Origin: Datnioides undecimradiatus
Lineage: Eukaryota > Chordata > Actinopteri > Lobotiformes > Datnioididae
Length of the DNA stretch: 64,000 nucleotides
Assembly (NCBI GenBank): GCA_008933995.1
Contig: WARS01000031.1
Coordinates: 2,198,001 to 2,262,000, forward strand
Reading direction: 5' to 3'
Position 1 is the stretch's first letter; every line of letters begins with the position of its first letter. Positions 1 to 27,065 of this stretch are shown piece by piece. The position numbers and the translations under genes were made by a program. Under the pieces are notes generated by a model. It searched no databases and was not told where the DNA came from. It worked only from the letters and a program-made list of their open reading frames with translations.

Positions 1-14714
<14,714 letters not shown>

Positions 14715-14897
14715 GTGCCGGCAGACAATCAAATGAACTTGAGGAAAGCTACACGCCTGGCAGCTGACTGAGAAAGGAGCTACGCCGCCCTCAGAACTGT
14801 ATTTCATTCGAGTATTGAATGGAAAGGGCCATCTCAAGCTCACCATGTACTTCTCATCACGACACCTCAGCTGTGCTTTCCACCTGCCCACCCACTG

Positions 14898-14903
14898 AAT
14901 AAA
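14898..14903 (+). terminator. Proximal cmtm4 polyadenylation signal AATAAA
   Basis: Canonical hexamer 184 bases beyond the cmtm4 stop codon. A second candidate is at 17508-17513. Confidence 0.5.
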
Positions 14904-16812
14904 TCCTCATTTCATAGCCACAGACGAGCTCTGTGGCTTTGTTTATCAGGCATCCAGGCTTCAGTGACACACAAAGACCCTGAAGTGAAGAGCTTGTCAG
15001 AATTGAAGGTGTTCTCTGTGATACCATTCAGCAAGATACCTTTCTAATTCAGCATGAAGTATGACTTCCAGGAAAGCCCCAAAAAGGGGTGACCTTACTG
15101 CACCAACTTCTGTTCTGGTGTAGTTATTCAGTTTTTTTTCGATTGTGTGTTTCACTGTGAATGAAGTCAAGGAAAAGGTCAGCTTTTGTACAGTTTGCTT
15201 GCATCACGCTGTTTTCTGTGAAGTGTGTGACCATGGATCCAGGGAGCCACTGGACCAGCAGCAAAGAGGAACCTGCAGTACAGCAGAAGCACCATGACTT
15301 TATTGCTCTTTAGCCTTTGGCTTGAACAAGGCTAACATTAGATATTTTAATCTAAAGATAACACGTGTTGATTTAAAAAGTTTGTTTCTCCTACTTTACC
15401 AATGTCTGTGTGATTGTTGTCAATACTATGATCTGCCAGCAGTTATACAGTAACAGCACAGGGTGACTCTCAATCTCTGTGAAGACATCAATGCATATGA
15501 ATACAGAATCTGTCAGCACCTGTATAAACATCTTATACCGGAAACATTTCTGTTTGATGTCATAGTATTTACCAATCACATCTGAGCAGGCTTTGGTTTC
15601 ATGCAGGGTTATAATCCATGTGGAGAGCAAATAGACACATCAATATGTATCCGTATTTATTTGCAGATATCTGTCTGCAGCGCTGAAATGAAATGCCGTC
15701 TGAACCTGACCAGCACACAGCCTGGATATGCATTATCTATCAAACACGGATATGCATTGGCTACACCTGAATCACTAAAATACTGTCCGCTCTCGTCAGA
15801 GGCTAAATTATAATCAGAAGGACAGCTGATAATAATAGAAAAGATTTATTTCCTTGCAACACAAGTGATGGTTGCTTTGTCACAATTCTGAATCTGAACA
15901 ATTCATCCCACATATTTTTGTCCATCATCTATCCAACATAATCTTCACCCTAGCATTCCTACAGTTTTGATTTCAGAGGTGTGTGTTAGGTCAACACTGT
16001 GAGTAGGCTGTATCAGGCGATGATAAAGTAATTGCTATCTTGTTACTTTTGCACATATCCAAGGCATCAGGTAATGCAAATGTTGATGGTACGTAAGTGA
16101 GGTTATTCTTAGAAGAAACATCAGTAGGAGACTGGGTCAAGATCAATGCCCTCAGCTTATACACTGTATCTCAGGTATTGACACACTCCTTACAATCTTT
16201 GATTCTTAAAAAGAAAACAGTTGAAATGAAAATCACAGGGTGCCTCGACCTGAACGCTGTATTTCTTAATGCCTTCCTAATTATGAGACATGATAGGACT
16301 ATCATAGAGATTAACTGATACTTCAAAGTTGAAATAACAAAGATTCACACAAAGATGGAGACAGGTTGGATGGAAATATGGTACATTTAGCATCCTTGTC
16401 ATTCTGCATTCGGCTGAACTAAAACATCTGTATGTGTAGCTACAGTAGATCATCACACACTTAATGTATTATTAAAATATCTTTCATTCCACATAAAGCT
16501 CATACATACGAGTACAAAGTCATTTCTTTACTGTCATGTGCAAACAGGACGCTCAACAAGAAATTGTATCATATGCTTTTTAGGATGAAGAACGAAAGCT
16601 CAACTTAATTTTTGCTGACTTACATTGTCCTAATGTATTGGATCTACACTACAGTTATGCGTGTGTGTTGTTCATTGAGGTCTTTTTACGTATATAAGGC
16701 TTGCGTGAGTTTGTGCAAAGTCTAAATCAACTCTATGGCTCCATCTCCTGGTCTTCATCTAAAATGTTCTCCTTGTGACTGCAGCGGACTGACTGTGCAG
16801 CCAGATTAATAC

Positions 16813-16816
<4 letters not shown>

Positions 16817-16858
<42 letters not shown>
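16817..16858. repeat. (GT)21 microsatellite
   Basis: Uninterrupted GT repeat in the putative cmtm4 3' UTR/intergenic region. Confidence 0.97.
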
Positions 16859-16864
<6 letters not shown>

Positions 16865-17540
16865 AGGACCTGATGTGTGTTTGACTGTGGTTTAGAATGA
16901 AACCTATATGGCTTCATAAATAGCCTGAAAAGTTTCCAAACTATACCATATGCTTGACTAACCAAGTGTTTCTACTAACTTGTATCACGTACAACTGCTA
17001 TTTGGAAGTAGCTTTATGAATAGACAATCATATTTGTTGTTCTGTCTGTCACTTACATTGATGGATTTTGTTTCTGGATGATGTAAAAATGTTCAACATG
17101 TGTACAGAAAACTTTGCAGCACAATCATGCAAGTGCATTATGTTATTTGTTAATATAAACTGACCATCATATTTGTCACAACCTATCAAGCTGCAGTTCT
17201 CTATATACAACTTTATTCTATAATATGTTTGAAGTATTTGTATTTATGGGTAATAGAAGAAATGCTTTCCAATAGTTTCTGAAATTGTGCTACAAAGCAC
17301 AGACCTGATCTGTTTGACTGTTGATGATTGACTGTTTTGACTGATGAAGTTGGAGGTGAGACGCTCTTCTGTTTCCTTTTTAATTCTGTGTGCTTTGTTA
17401 ATAATTACAACGAGGTCTGTATTGTACAGCATGGAGCTGTAATTAGCTGTATTTTTGTATTTAAAACATTGACAAAAGGCTTCACATCCGTTTATAGTGA
17501 CAATTTAAATAAAGTGATTTGGACATTATGGAAGACAGCT

Positions 17541-19387
17541 CCGGTTTTTATTCAAACAATTCGTAACACAAAAGGAAACAAACAAACAAAAAAACACATT
17601 TATTTCACTCTTGTTCTCATTATTATTGTTTTTTAACTCATGTATGCATGGTAACATTGTTGAGTTTAATGCTCGCCAAAGGAAAATGACGCATCTCCAT
17701 ATTTGGTGATGATGAATTTTTCCAGATGAATTGAAGGACTACAACTCTTAGTTGTGAAAAGTTCATGTTTTGGAAATGCATGTGTTTCATGGGACGCCAA
17801 AGACATAACATCACACAGTAACTGGCAACAGTTGGGGCCGGTCCTTTTGCACAGCAAACGTGTGCACATGTAGCATAGATCTGGGAGTGTTCTCTCAATT
17901 TTAGTCTCAGTTTGAAGCCACAGACGTAACTCTACCATCAAAGGCTCAAACATAAATAATTGTTGCATCTAATTGCAACTTTGAGAGCATTTTCTTATTT
18001 GACAATACACCAGTTGAAGTTCCACATGGAAATCAAAGACTAATTTTCACTCATCCTTTCACAATGTCGTTACACTCATATAGCGCAGCGTAAATGACCT
18101 CAACAGTCACTGTGGCGTTCGAGTGCGTCTAATTTCTCAGTAGTGGCAGTGGAAGAAGTGATGAATCAAACAAACATGACAAAAACATGAAAGAACAACC
18201 AAAATAAACACAGATGCTTTTCAATACAAAAAGGATTCACATATAGGACATTTAGCATCTAATGCACCATCAATGCATTAAGTGACTTCAATGCACTGTT
18301 ATTCACACACATGCAGTTTGTAAAAGAAGCGCATACGGCAGACACACTGTCGCACAAGAGTCTTCGCGTTAATTGAAAATGTTGCGTCATTTCTGTCATT
18401 TGGATTCACAACAGCTCTCAAACATATAAAATGATTGGAAATATAATAATGTATAGCAGAAAAGGGTGTCATGCAGTGCAGCACGCCACAGGAACTCTGT
18501 TGACCCAAAAGTCTGATTTAGGAAACATTATCCTCTAATTATAAAAAAGACAGTTTTGAAGAGTGAAGACAATTGGACAGAGGTTGTAACCAGCCAACCT
18601 GCAACCAATCTGTTTTTCTATATACTGTACATGTTTTGTGTAAATTGAAATTTGAATTGTAATACTGTAAATCTATAAGTGATGATGATGCCCCTCACTT
18701 TTCCATTTTTTTAACACCTCCATTTAAACATCTTTGTAACAATACAGCTTTGTCATTAGTACTCCTAAACATTTATACACTAAGGATATTAATATAGTGT
18801 TGTAGATGAATATAGGTCAATATTAGCCATTATTTCAAATTTAGACATATACATAAACCGTACAAAACAACATCTAAGAACTCAGTTTATTGAGACCCTA
18901 ACAGTTTCACAGCTTAATGATCAGTTGGTATTTTCCACAATTCAGGTTTCCCAAATCAATTAACATATTGGGTATTTGGGGTGACAAAGAACTGATTTTG
19001 TAAAAGAGAGTATATTAGCTATTCATGAACAGAACATACTTGACTGGTCAGTTTTGACTTGTTTCCTGAATGTCTTGACACGATTGTTGTGTGAAATACG
19101 TTTCAACCCTTAAATGCTTTATAGAAGAAAATGAGGATGGAGATAATCTAGTTCACTGTCTTTATAAATTTGTAAGGAGAGTCCCACAACTTCCAATAAA
19201 AGCACGTTATAAACAAACAATCAGTGTGACCTTGATGTGATTTCTACTGTGCGCAGTGTTAATGTAACCTTGTTGCATGTTGAAACATTTGCAGTCTTTG
19301 CAGATGGCAGCTCAGTCATGGCGTTTCCTAGTGCAAAGGACTACTTGGCATGATCAAACATGTCCGCTGGTAAATCTCCCTGTGGTC
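17541..19387. other. Convergent intergenic region and cmtm3 3' UTR
   Basis: Tail-to-tail interval between cmtm4 (+) and cmtm3 (-). A reverse-strand AATAAA at 18896-18901 would give cmtm3 a 3' UTR of about 0.5 kb. The rest is AT-rich with no coding-like frame. Confidence 0.55.
18896..18901 (-). terminator. cmtm3 polyadenylation signal AATAAA (putative)
   Basis: Reverse-strand hexamer about 490 bases after the cmtm3 stop codon, the first good candidate I noticed downstream of that gene. Confidence 0.45.
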
Positions 19388-22300
19388 TCAGTCCGAATCA
19401 GAGTCTGAAAACTCATCTAGAAAGCAAAAGCGGAAAAATACATTTGGTATCAGAATGAGTGTTCTGCTTGTCAGCTTCCTGTGGATAATCAAAAATAAGG
19501 TGCATTTCAAGACATTTAAACAATGGCCTTTAAACAATGAGAGGACATGATGTGTTAAACCATCTGCAAAAAATATTCCTACAACTTAAAACGAAATTAA
19601 AATACATAAAACTTAGTGTTCTTTAAAGGGTTGGTTCACTCATATCACAAAAAGCATGTTCACTTTCCCCTACTAGTAACAAACTGTACAGACAGGTCCA
19701 ATTTAAGCTACAGTCTTCAATCTTTGCAACCACAGCAAAGCTCAGGGAGTGGAACTATCTCATCTGTGGCACTCAAACCCCTGAGTGTGACACACAAATT
19801 TAACACAAACCAGCCAAGAGACAATTAAGCTCTATTAATCGATTTGTTCCCATATGGCCATATAACATCATTTTGTCTGAAGTATTACCTTGCTGTCTTG
19901 ATGGCTCCTCACTGGACTCCCCTCCTTGCTTTAGGAAACTGGCCAGCTCATTAAAAATTAGGTAAAAATCTAGAGCGAAAACAATGGTGGCAATGAACCC
20001 AAATATCTGTGAAAAGAAGGGTATCTGATATCAATACCTCTACTTGATAAAACATAAATGTTGGCAGAGTGGGCATCATGAGTTAGTTAGATAATGTTGA
20101 CTTTACCCCCGCAGCTTTAGCGGAGCCATCCACATATTTGGACACAGCAATTATGGAGATGATGAAAAAGATAATGGAGGCAGTCACACATCTCATGAAG
20201 TCCTTTGAGAGAAATGGAAGAATGTATGTGAATACATGAATGCATGTATACGCACTGCAAAGTTTTAAATGTTTCTTTCGAGATTTGCCTCTCACCATGA
20301 GAGGCCAGAGGAAGCCTTTAAACCTCTCATTGAATTTGGTGGAGTAGGCGAACAGCAAGAAGAGAGCAGCCAGGAACTCCAGCAGGGGAACTGTCACGAA
20401 GGCCGCTGCTGTGGAGGCCGCGAAACACACAAAGGACACAAAGGACAGGACCTACGGAGGCAAACAGAAATAGAGGGAGAAGATATTGTGTGTTTTAATG
20501 AAACGTTTAAGACAAGAAGTCTTGAGCAAAGGGTTAACTCAAGTCTGTGTATCCTTTCATGATTGATGACAGCTAAGACACACTGGAGGACGCACTTTAT
20601 ATATCTTTATCTTATTTCTAAGTGAGCTGCTGCAAGCCAACAGCAAATTTACATTTTTAATCTAACTGAGACATAAAACGAAGTTGAGCCTTCTTTGATC
20701 CTCTCCCTTTAAGATAAGGTTACCCTGCCCCACAGCTGTAAGTCTGTGTGAATTACAGCTCCAGGCCTACTTCCTGTAAGGAGATACAGCTGTTAAGAGA
20801 CAATGTTTATTCACACAGGCTCGTACACTGTTACACTGAATCCCTCTCGTTCTGTGTCACACACAAACACACTTGTGCAAACACCCGCAAACACAAAGCT
20901 GTAATGACAAAAGAAGAGGTTCAAACGTGCTCTATGTAAAACAAAGTTATAATTAGCTACAATGCAAGTAAATGAGGCTGCCCTGTGTTTGACAGTCTCT
21001 ATTAGAAGAGCTGGATGCACCATGTCGGTGCAAATGAAAGCAAGTCCAGACAGTGTAATCTCAGACAGGCTCGGCCATCTTGTCTTTGTCTAAGTCAGTC
21101 ATCCTACACTGCCCTGAGGTTAGAAACTCCCCCTGACTGAACCCAAACTGCTGCAGCTGCTGTTCTTTAAAAAAATGCTACTACTGAGCTGCATCCTGTC
21201 AGGGAACCTTAAAATTACCCTGTAATAAGACAGCGCCTAAAAGGTTTTTCTCAGTCGATCCTCAGGGTGTTTGTTTATGGGAATTATAGTCTGGGATGTA
21301 GTTTGTATATCTGTCAGGAAAAAAAAGTAATTGCTCATCGCGTCACTGAGGCAAATTACTTTTAATGTTTAATTTAATACAGCTCTAGGGTTAAGCATTA
21401 TTTTTTAGTCAATAAATCAATTGTAAAAATAACTTATTTTTTATCTATTAACTGGTTGATAAGAAATGCGACGAATAGCGACGTATGTCCTTCACAGTGT
21501 CTTCACATATCTGTTTTACTGTACCAACACAGAGAAAAGCAGCAAATCATCACACCGGAGGAGCTGGACACAAGGTGATTCATTTTCCGATGATGTCGAT
21601 TAACCGCCCAAACGTTTCCTGTTGCGAAGATGAACTGCATTATGAAGCAGGATCAGATTGGAGACAGCATGTTTTCAGAGCATTACCCTTAAAAGGAATG
21701 CCATGAGGCAAATGGGAAGGTAGTGAAGGTAGTAAAGCTGGCTGTGAGTTGGTATGGGGGCTTTTAAACTCACAAATAAAAAACCCAGTGAACTATGAAA
21801 TCTGGCAAAGCTTAGATTCTCTGTTCACACCATCACAGGGTGAGGCTCACTTTGCAGAAAATTTACCGCACCATGTCATGTTTATTAACAGCTTGTTTGC
21901 ATTTTGAAAATATTTCAAACACTACAAAAATCAGCTCTTTGCAGCCCACTCATTGTGCTGTGATTCCACATTCCTTATCGGGCCTGTTGCTGGCTCAGAC
22001 CGAGAATCCTAATGAGAAATACATGGTGGTCTGACACACTGTGTGTATAATAATGCACGCTCAGCAGGATATGCGTCTGACTAATGCACCCAAGAATGGT
22101 AGACCCACAGGCTGTGCTCTCATCTCACATCTTATGGCTGACTTCAGTGAGCCGATAATACACTGCTTTCAATTACAACAAAAACAATGAAAGTGTGATA
22201 CCATATTCTAAGAAGAATTATGTTGCAGCTACAGCAGGGCTGCACACCCACACAGTGCACATGCTTACTGCATGTGGAATATACCAGAATTTGATCAGCA

Positions 22301-24467
22301 GCAATACTATGGCTTAACCTGCTGTATACCAAATCCCAATTTACAGCTGCATCAAACTACTGAACTATCGTTAATCTGAACTTTCAGAGTACACCAATTA
22401 GCATTGCTAAAGGGACAGTTCACTCAATACATTATAATATAAAGAAACACTGTCTCACTTGCATCTGACAGAATCTAAACAAGCAGTTTGTTGTTTTTGT
22501 TTACTTGCCTTAGACTTGAGATTTCGTCTCACATTCATTGTGTGTATGTATTTTATTGTTGTTGTCGTAACAACAACAAGTTGTACCACATTGAGTGCAC
22601 AAAATCCTACAGAGGTCACTTCCACCTATTTAACTATGGTAGCTATCCTCTTAACCTCTGTGGTTGTGTTACATCATTGTGTTCTATGATCTATGACTGA
22701 ACTGTTTCATGGCAACCATGAGTTTGCTGATTAAACAATATGCAAAGCTGTTCTGTAACAGGATGATGCTTTTTTTTATCCATGTTGAATTTTTTAATGT
22801 AAGTTTTTAACTATGTACGTGCCCCATATTAAATTCCATTCACCTCCATTTAGTTAGGAGTTATCATAGATGAAGAAAATACAATACAAAAAGAAAAAAC
22901 CAGACTGTGTAAAGCAACACACTAGAATAGGTAAATGTGAAAATAATTTTATAATTATTCATAATGTGGCCTTTGAACAGACCCTTTAAAGGTCAACGAT
23001 GAAAGCAGTTTAACTACACAAACCATATATGAGGTTACAGTAAATCCTGTTCTACCTTCCACTCTGACCACAAACACACAGCAGTGCTTCCCCCAGAAAT
23101 TACGTTGACGATGGTAGGATATCTAAGTATTGAGTTTAGCTCAGTTTTGCTAATAGATAACAACCTGAATAACAACCGCATTCACTTCAAATCCCGTCAT
23201 TTACACTGTGAAATATCACCTGTACTCTCTCCCCTAAATAAACAACATCCTTACTTTTTATTTTTGAGGAGGAGGTCTGTCTTTAAGGTGGGGGAGCTCA
23301 CCTGATGAAAACCCTGCACAGTGCATCACTAAGCTACAGCTTTGTTGGAAACCTGGTGTGAAGTCTCACCTCCATGCACATACACACAGGACACACATCT
23401 GTTGTCTGCTGCTAGTCGAGGCCAGTGGGTTTTCAGATTAGTTCTACAGAAGGTTTTTAGCCTTGGGCTGAAGATCTCAGTCACATTGTTTAGTAGCAGT
23501 GAAGAGGCTGTATTGTGTGTGTACGTGTGTGGGTGTGTGTGTGTGTGTGTAAGAAGAGCAGGGGGGTTGTTGAGCTCGACATTCATACAGTGAGGACTGA
23601 GCTTGAGGCTACATGTTGTGGAAACAGAGTGAAGGATGTGACTGTGGGGGACGATGACTGCTCTCTCACAGCCCGACATGAGCTGAATGTCACATGACAC
23701 AAATGTGAGGGTTCATACAGTCACGACACACTTACTGCAAGAAGACTCTAGACTGTGTTGTGAGATGATAGTTTCACGACCAGCCCCCCCACCAACTACC
23801 AGAACACAGACACACAGGGGCACTCTTTCAGTTCATGCTTTGTTCAAATCCCATTAAAAAGCTGTTTTTTTTAAAAAGGAAAGTAAAAAGTAATGCTCGA
23901 TAAACTTTTACAATAGTTAAATAAAATGATTCTGCACACACTGAAATAAGCACAACGGTTTGCTTGATCACTCATCATATTACAGAGGACACTGCACAAT
24001 TAATGTCTCCGTGCCATGAGCCCATAACCCAGTTTAAATGTTTATTCCAAGTTTCATAAGTTTATCTCATAGCTGCTATAAACCGTTACAACTCCTCCCT
24101 TTGCTAATGGAAACCTTGTGACGGGAACTGACTGACCCATATTCAAAATGACAGCTAAACAGTCTGTTAAAGTTATTTAGAAATGTGCAATAAAGCAACG
24201 CATTGCAGTAGTTGCCAGAACTAGAGGAAGAAAAGCAAATAAGAGAATCCCAAACGCAGCGCGCTTTGATTTTTTGTGCGCATCAGGCGAAACAATGGCA
24301 CAGACACGGCTTCATTTGTTCCAGAAGTGATTCTCCTGGTCATTTCTTACCACTTCAGCAATGAGCAGCATGCCTTTCCTCGAGGTGGTGAACTCTTTGC
24401 TCGGAAGAACAGAGAGCAGGACAGTTTGACGCGGCCGATTCGAGTCGGGAGCCTCAATGTCCCCCAT
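19388..24467 (-). CDS. cmtm3: CKLF-like MARVEL transmembrane domain protein 3 (cmtm3)
   Basis: Five coding exons on the reverse strand: 24351-24467 (ATG), 20296-20451, 20107-20202, 19889-20006 and 19388-19416 (stop), giving 171 residues with consistent phases (0, 0, 0, 1). It is a four-helix MARVEL protein. Diagnostic CMTM3-like strings are VPLLEFLAALFLLFA (helix 2), DFMRCVTA at the start of exon 3, KYVDGSAKAAG before helix 4, and the acidic C-terminus DEFSDSDSD, which matches the SDSDSD end of mammalian CMTM3 and is encoded by a 29-base last exon. CMTM3 is a membrane protein tied to receptor trafficking (EGFR turnover, cadherin surface levels) in mammals; that role is family knowledge. It is tandem with the cklf-like gene, which has middle exons of identical size (156 and 96 bases), pointing to local duplication. 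Confidence 0.93.
19610..19830. repeat. Repeat-like segment in cmtm3 intron 4 (putative)
   Basis: The segment opens with AAAGGGTTGGTTCACTCATA, resembling the AAAGGGTTGGTTCACCCAAA-type teleost repeat often found in introns and UTRs. A related phrase, AAAGGGACAGTTCACTCAAT, occurs at about 22409. Evidence is limited to recognition of these short phrases. Confidence 0.35.
20452..24350 (-). other. cmtm3 intron 1
   Basis: A 3.9-kb phase-0 intron (reverse-strand donor GTAAG at 24346-24350, acceptor TAG at 20452-20454). It carries a (GT)-rich tract at 23513-23550 and a repeat-like phrase near 22409. No coding-like frame was seen. Confidence 0.8.
23513..23550. repeat. Interrupted (GT)n microsatellite
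   Basis: GT-rich imperfect dinucleotide tract in cmtm3 intron 1. Confidence 0.85.
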
Positions 24468-24992
24468 GATTATAAAAACTTTGAATTCTCCTCAAACTTC
24501 AGATAGTCCAAACTGCACGTAACGTAACGGATTCAGGGCAAAACAGGAAAAAAAAAGATGTGTGGAGGCGTGAGGCTTCTCGGAGGTGGAAACGGAAACA
24601 ATGACAGCGCGGAAACGCAGCGCGAGCTCCAAAAAAGCGCAACATCTGCTTTCTCCAGATGTGAAATGCGATGCCCCCCCCATCCCAGCTGCATACAACA
24701 CAATCCTCAGCCACGCTGTAGAAATATCCAACTCGTGATGTCACAGAGTGTCTTTACTGATATGTGTTGTCTCCATAAGATTCATTTTGAAAATATCTGT
24801 CAAACATCTGGAATATTAAATATCCTAAAAACTGGGGCGTAGTTTGTAAAGTTCTCACGCTGTATTACAAAGTTAAACAGCTTTCAATAAAACCAGTGAT
24901 TCAGATTTTAGAGCTCACGGGACAGCAATCATTTGTTGAACATGTTCACATACAATATTAAAAGAGTAAAACTGGACTCATGTACAGGAATT
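24468..24992 (-). promoter_or_regulatory. cklf-cmtm3 intergenic interval and cmtm3 promoter
   Basis: Only 525 bases separate the cklf stop from the downstream cmtm3 start on the same strand, so this interval must hold both the cklf 3' end and the cmtm3 promoter/5' UTR. No reverse-strand AATAAA is visible inside it; the only nearby one overlaps the last cklf codons (24996-25001). The arrangement allows read-through transcripts, as documented for the mammalian CKLF-CMTM1 pair (family knowledge). Confidence 0.55.
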
Positions 24993-26268
24993 TCATTTAT
25001 TCATTTGTTGATTTTCAGTTTCACTTCTTGGCTTGTTAAATGTGATGTTCTTGAAAAGTGTGTAGCTGTCCACACAGAGCAGTGCAGCTGATATTAGGCC
25101 CACAATCTGCAAACAGAAAAACAAAAAATAAATGCATCACTCTGCATGTCAGCATATCCAGGGTCTAGAGTGTGTGAGTGAGAGAGACTGAGAAAAAAGG
25201 TAAATAGCTACTCATATTGTTGGGCCATACAGCACAGATTAAAAACAGCATTTGCATATTTAGCTTTACTGACAAGGTACAAGAGAAAGCTACACAACTA
25301 GACAACAAACAACTGCAACTAGAGATTTTAGAAGTATTCCTCACCCCTCCAACCAGGGAGCCTGTGACAGTGTATGTAGTCAAAGCCATGAGGCTTAAGG
25401 CAATAAAGTAAACTGCTGCAAATACTGAATTGAAAACATCCTGAAGAGGAGAGAAGAAAAGAACATCAGAAAAACAACATCGACAGCACACAACTCTTCT
25501 CAGCACCAGGCCTTTTAAGGCTTGTACATTATAATGCTGTGTTGTGAAACTTCACCCACAATGAGAGGCCAAAAGAAGAAAGTCAACCTCTTGTTGAGCT
25601 TGAGCGCATACAGCAACACCAGAAGTACAGTGATCAGAAACTCAAACACTGTGGCTGCAATATACTGTGATCTGGATGCAACAGTGAAACACACAAATGC
25701 CACAAACAGGGTCACCTGAAGCAGAAAAACAGACATATTACACAGAAAAGTAGTTAACAGAAAACATAAATCCTGACACTTCAAACATTTAAATAGTAGC
25801 AAATTACTGGATCAACAAGAGGACTTTTTCCTCAAAAGTTCAGCACATCAGTTCTACAGATTCACTCAATGTCCTTCTTCATACAACATGGGACAGTTTA
25901 TGTAGAGAAAGAGGAACCGAGTTTCTGTTTGTCTGTTTTCACATCACACTTTTACACAAATGCATTTGCTCCTCTAGTCTCCAAAATGTCCTTGGCATGT
26001 GAATGTGCTCCTCTGCCTACATCAAACTAGTAGTTAACTAGATCATAGAACAAACTTGTGACCGTTCTTTGTTGTTGCTTCATGTACAGTATCCGTAGCT
26101 CTTTCACTACCTGTAACAGAACTTTGTGCTGCAAACTCAAATATGCTCAAACTTTTGGTGATGTGCAAGTAGTCTCACCATCTCTGCCAATTTCAGGATT
26201 CCCCTCTTGGATTTGAGAAAAGCAGTGTCAAGGTCCACAGCCGGATTTGTATTTTGATTTTCTGCCAT
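24993..26268 (-). CDS. cklf: Chemokine-like factor (CKLF/CMTM family), cklf-like
   Basis: Four coding exons on the reverse strand: 26179-26268 (ATG), 25560-25715, 25345-25440 and 24993-25106 (stop), giving 151 residues, all junctions phase 0. Human CKLF is about 152 residues. Exons 2 and 3 have exactly the sizes of those in cmtm3. Four hydrophobic segments form a MARVEL fold: VTLFVAFVCFTV (about 31-42), FEFLITVLLVLLYAL (about 53-67), VFAAVYFIALSLMALTT (exon 3) and IVGLISAALLCVDSYTLF (exon 4). The string ending helix 2, LNKRLTFFFWPLI, followed by DVFNS, parallels CKLF (RLMKWLFWPL, DIINS). CKLF proteins are small tetraspan proteins with reported chemotactic activity in mammals; the function in fish is inferred. 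Position next to cmtm3 and length favour cklf over another cmtm paralogue. The tail is short, lysine- and glutamine-rich, and lacks the acidic CMTM3 ending. Confidence 0.8.
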
Positions 26269-27065
26269 TTTGACGTGCTTTCATTTGAAAATAAAGTTCG
26301 CACTGTGTGTTTCCTGTGACAAGCAAGTTCCCTTTAGCTGCAGAGGAAATGGCTGTTAGCAAGAATATGTGCAATATTTTTACACCAGCAGCTACGTGTC
26401 AGTCTCACTGAAAAGGCTGAAGAAGACAAACAAACAAAAAAGGCTCTGAATTTACAGGAAACCTTGAATCAAATCAGAGAACGATCAGTCATTTTTCAAA
26501 TGATGTCACTATTTGTTGGACATCAATAAACCATAGGAACCATGTGCAGGACTACAGTAAATGTGTGTGTGTGTGTGTGCGCACAATGTGTGTTTTGTGG
26601 ATGTGCATTTGTATCTACAGTCAAATTGTCACAATACATAATAATAACAACAAAAAATAACAATAAAAATGTTTTATTAGAATACAGACATTTTCCAGTA
26701 CACAGAAGGATACACAATTAATCCAGTGATCCAACATTGTATACATTGTTTTGGGGTTTTTTTTTAGGAATGATAAAAATAAATATATTTCCCAATCTGT
26801 TTTCTGATCACTAACATTTGTATTGAATCATAAACCACTGTCTGTTAATACAGTGTTTTTACTGAACAAATAAAAGTTGTGCTGGCTCATTAAAATCATA
26901 GCTGCAGAAACTATTTGCATAATCAATGCAATGTTATTATATGAACATAATTCCCCTGGTTTTACACCACCACCATTTTACAAACAATTCTAAAGCGTTA
27001 AATAACAGGGTTTTTGGTTGTTCTGCAGAAAGGCGAAGCTTCAGGGTTTGCTTCCTCATTTGTTC
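26269..27065 (-). promoter_or_regulatory. cklf upstream region, galns 3' UTR and synteny junction
   Basis: A 797-base interval between the galns stop and the cklf start, both on the reverse strand. It must contain the galns 3' UTR (reverse AATAAA at 26673-26678) and the cklf promoter. A (TG)9 tract lies at 26562-26579. The mammalian counterparts of the two flanking genes lie in different parts of chromosome 16, so a rearrangement breakpoint falls in or near this interval. Confidence 0.6.
26673..26678 (-). terminator. galns polyadenylation signal AATAAA (putative)
   Basis: Reverse-strand hexamer about 390 bases past the galns stop codon and before the cklf 5' region. Confidence 0.45.

Larger units (their letters stand above)
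14715..17540 (+). other. cmtm4 3' UTR (putative)
   Basis: Non-coding sequence after the cmtm4 stop. There are two forward AATAAA hexamers: 14898-14903 (184 bases past the stop) and 17508-17513. The proximal signal would give a very short 3' UTR, the distal one about 2.8 kb; both may be used. The tract includes a (GT)21 microsatellite at 16817-16858. I found no exon resembling the longer mammalian CMTM4 C-terminus here, although I could not search systematically. Confidence 0.5.
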
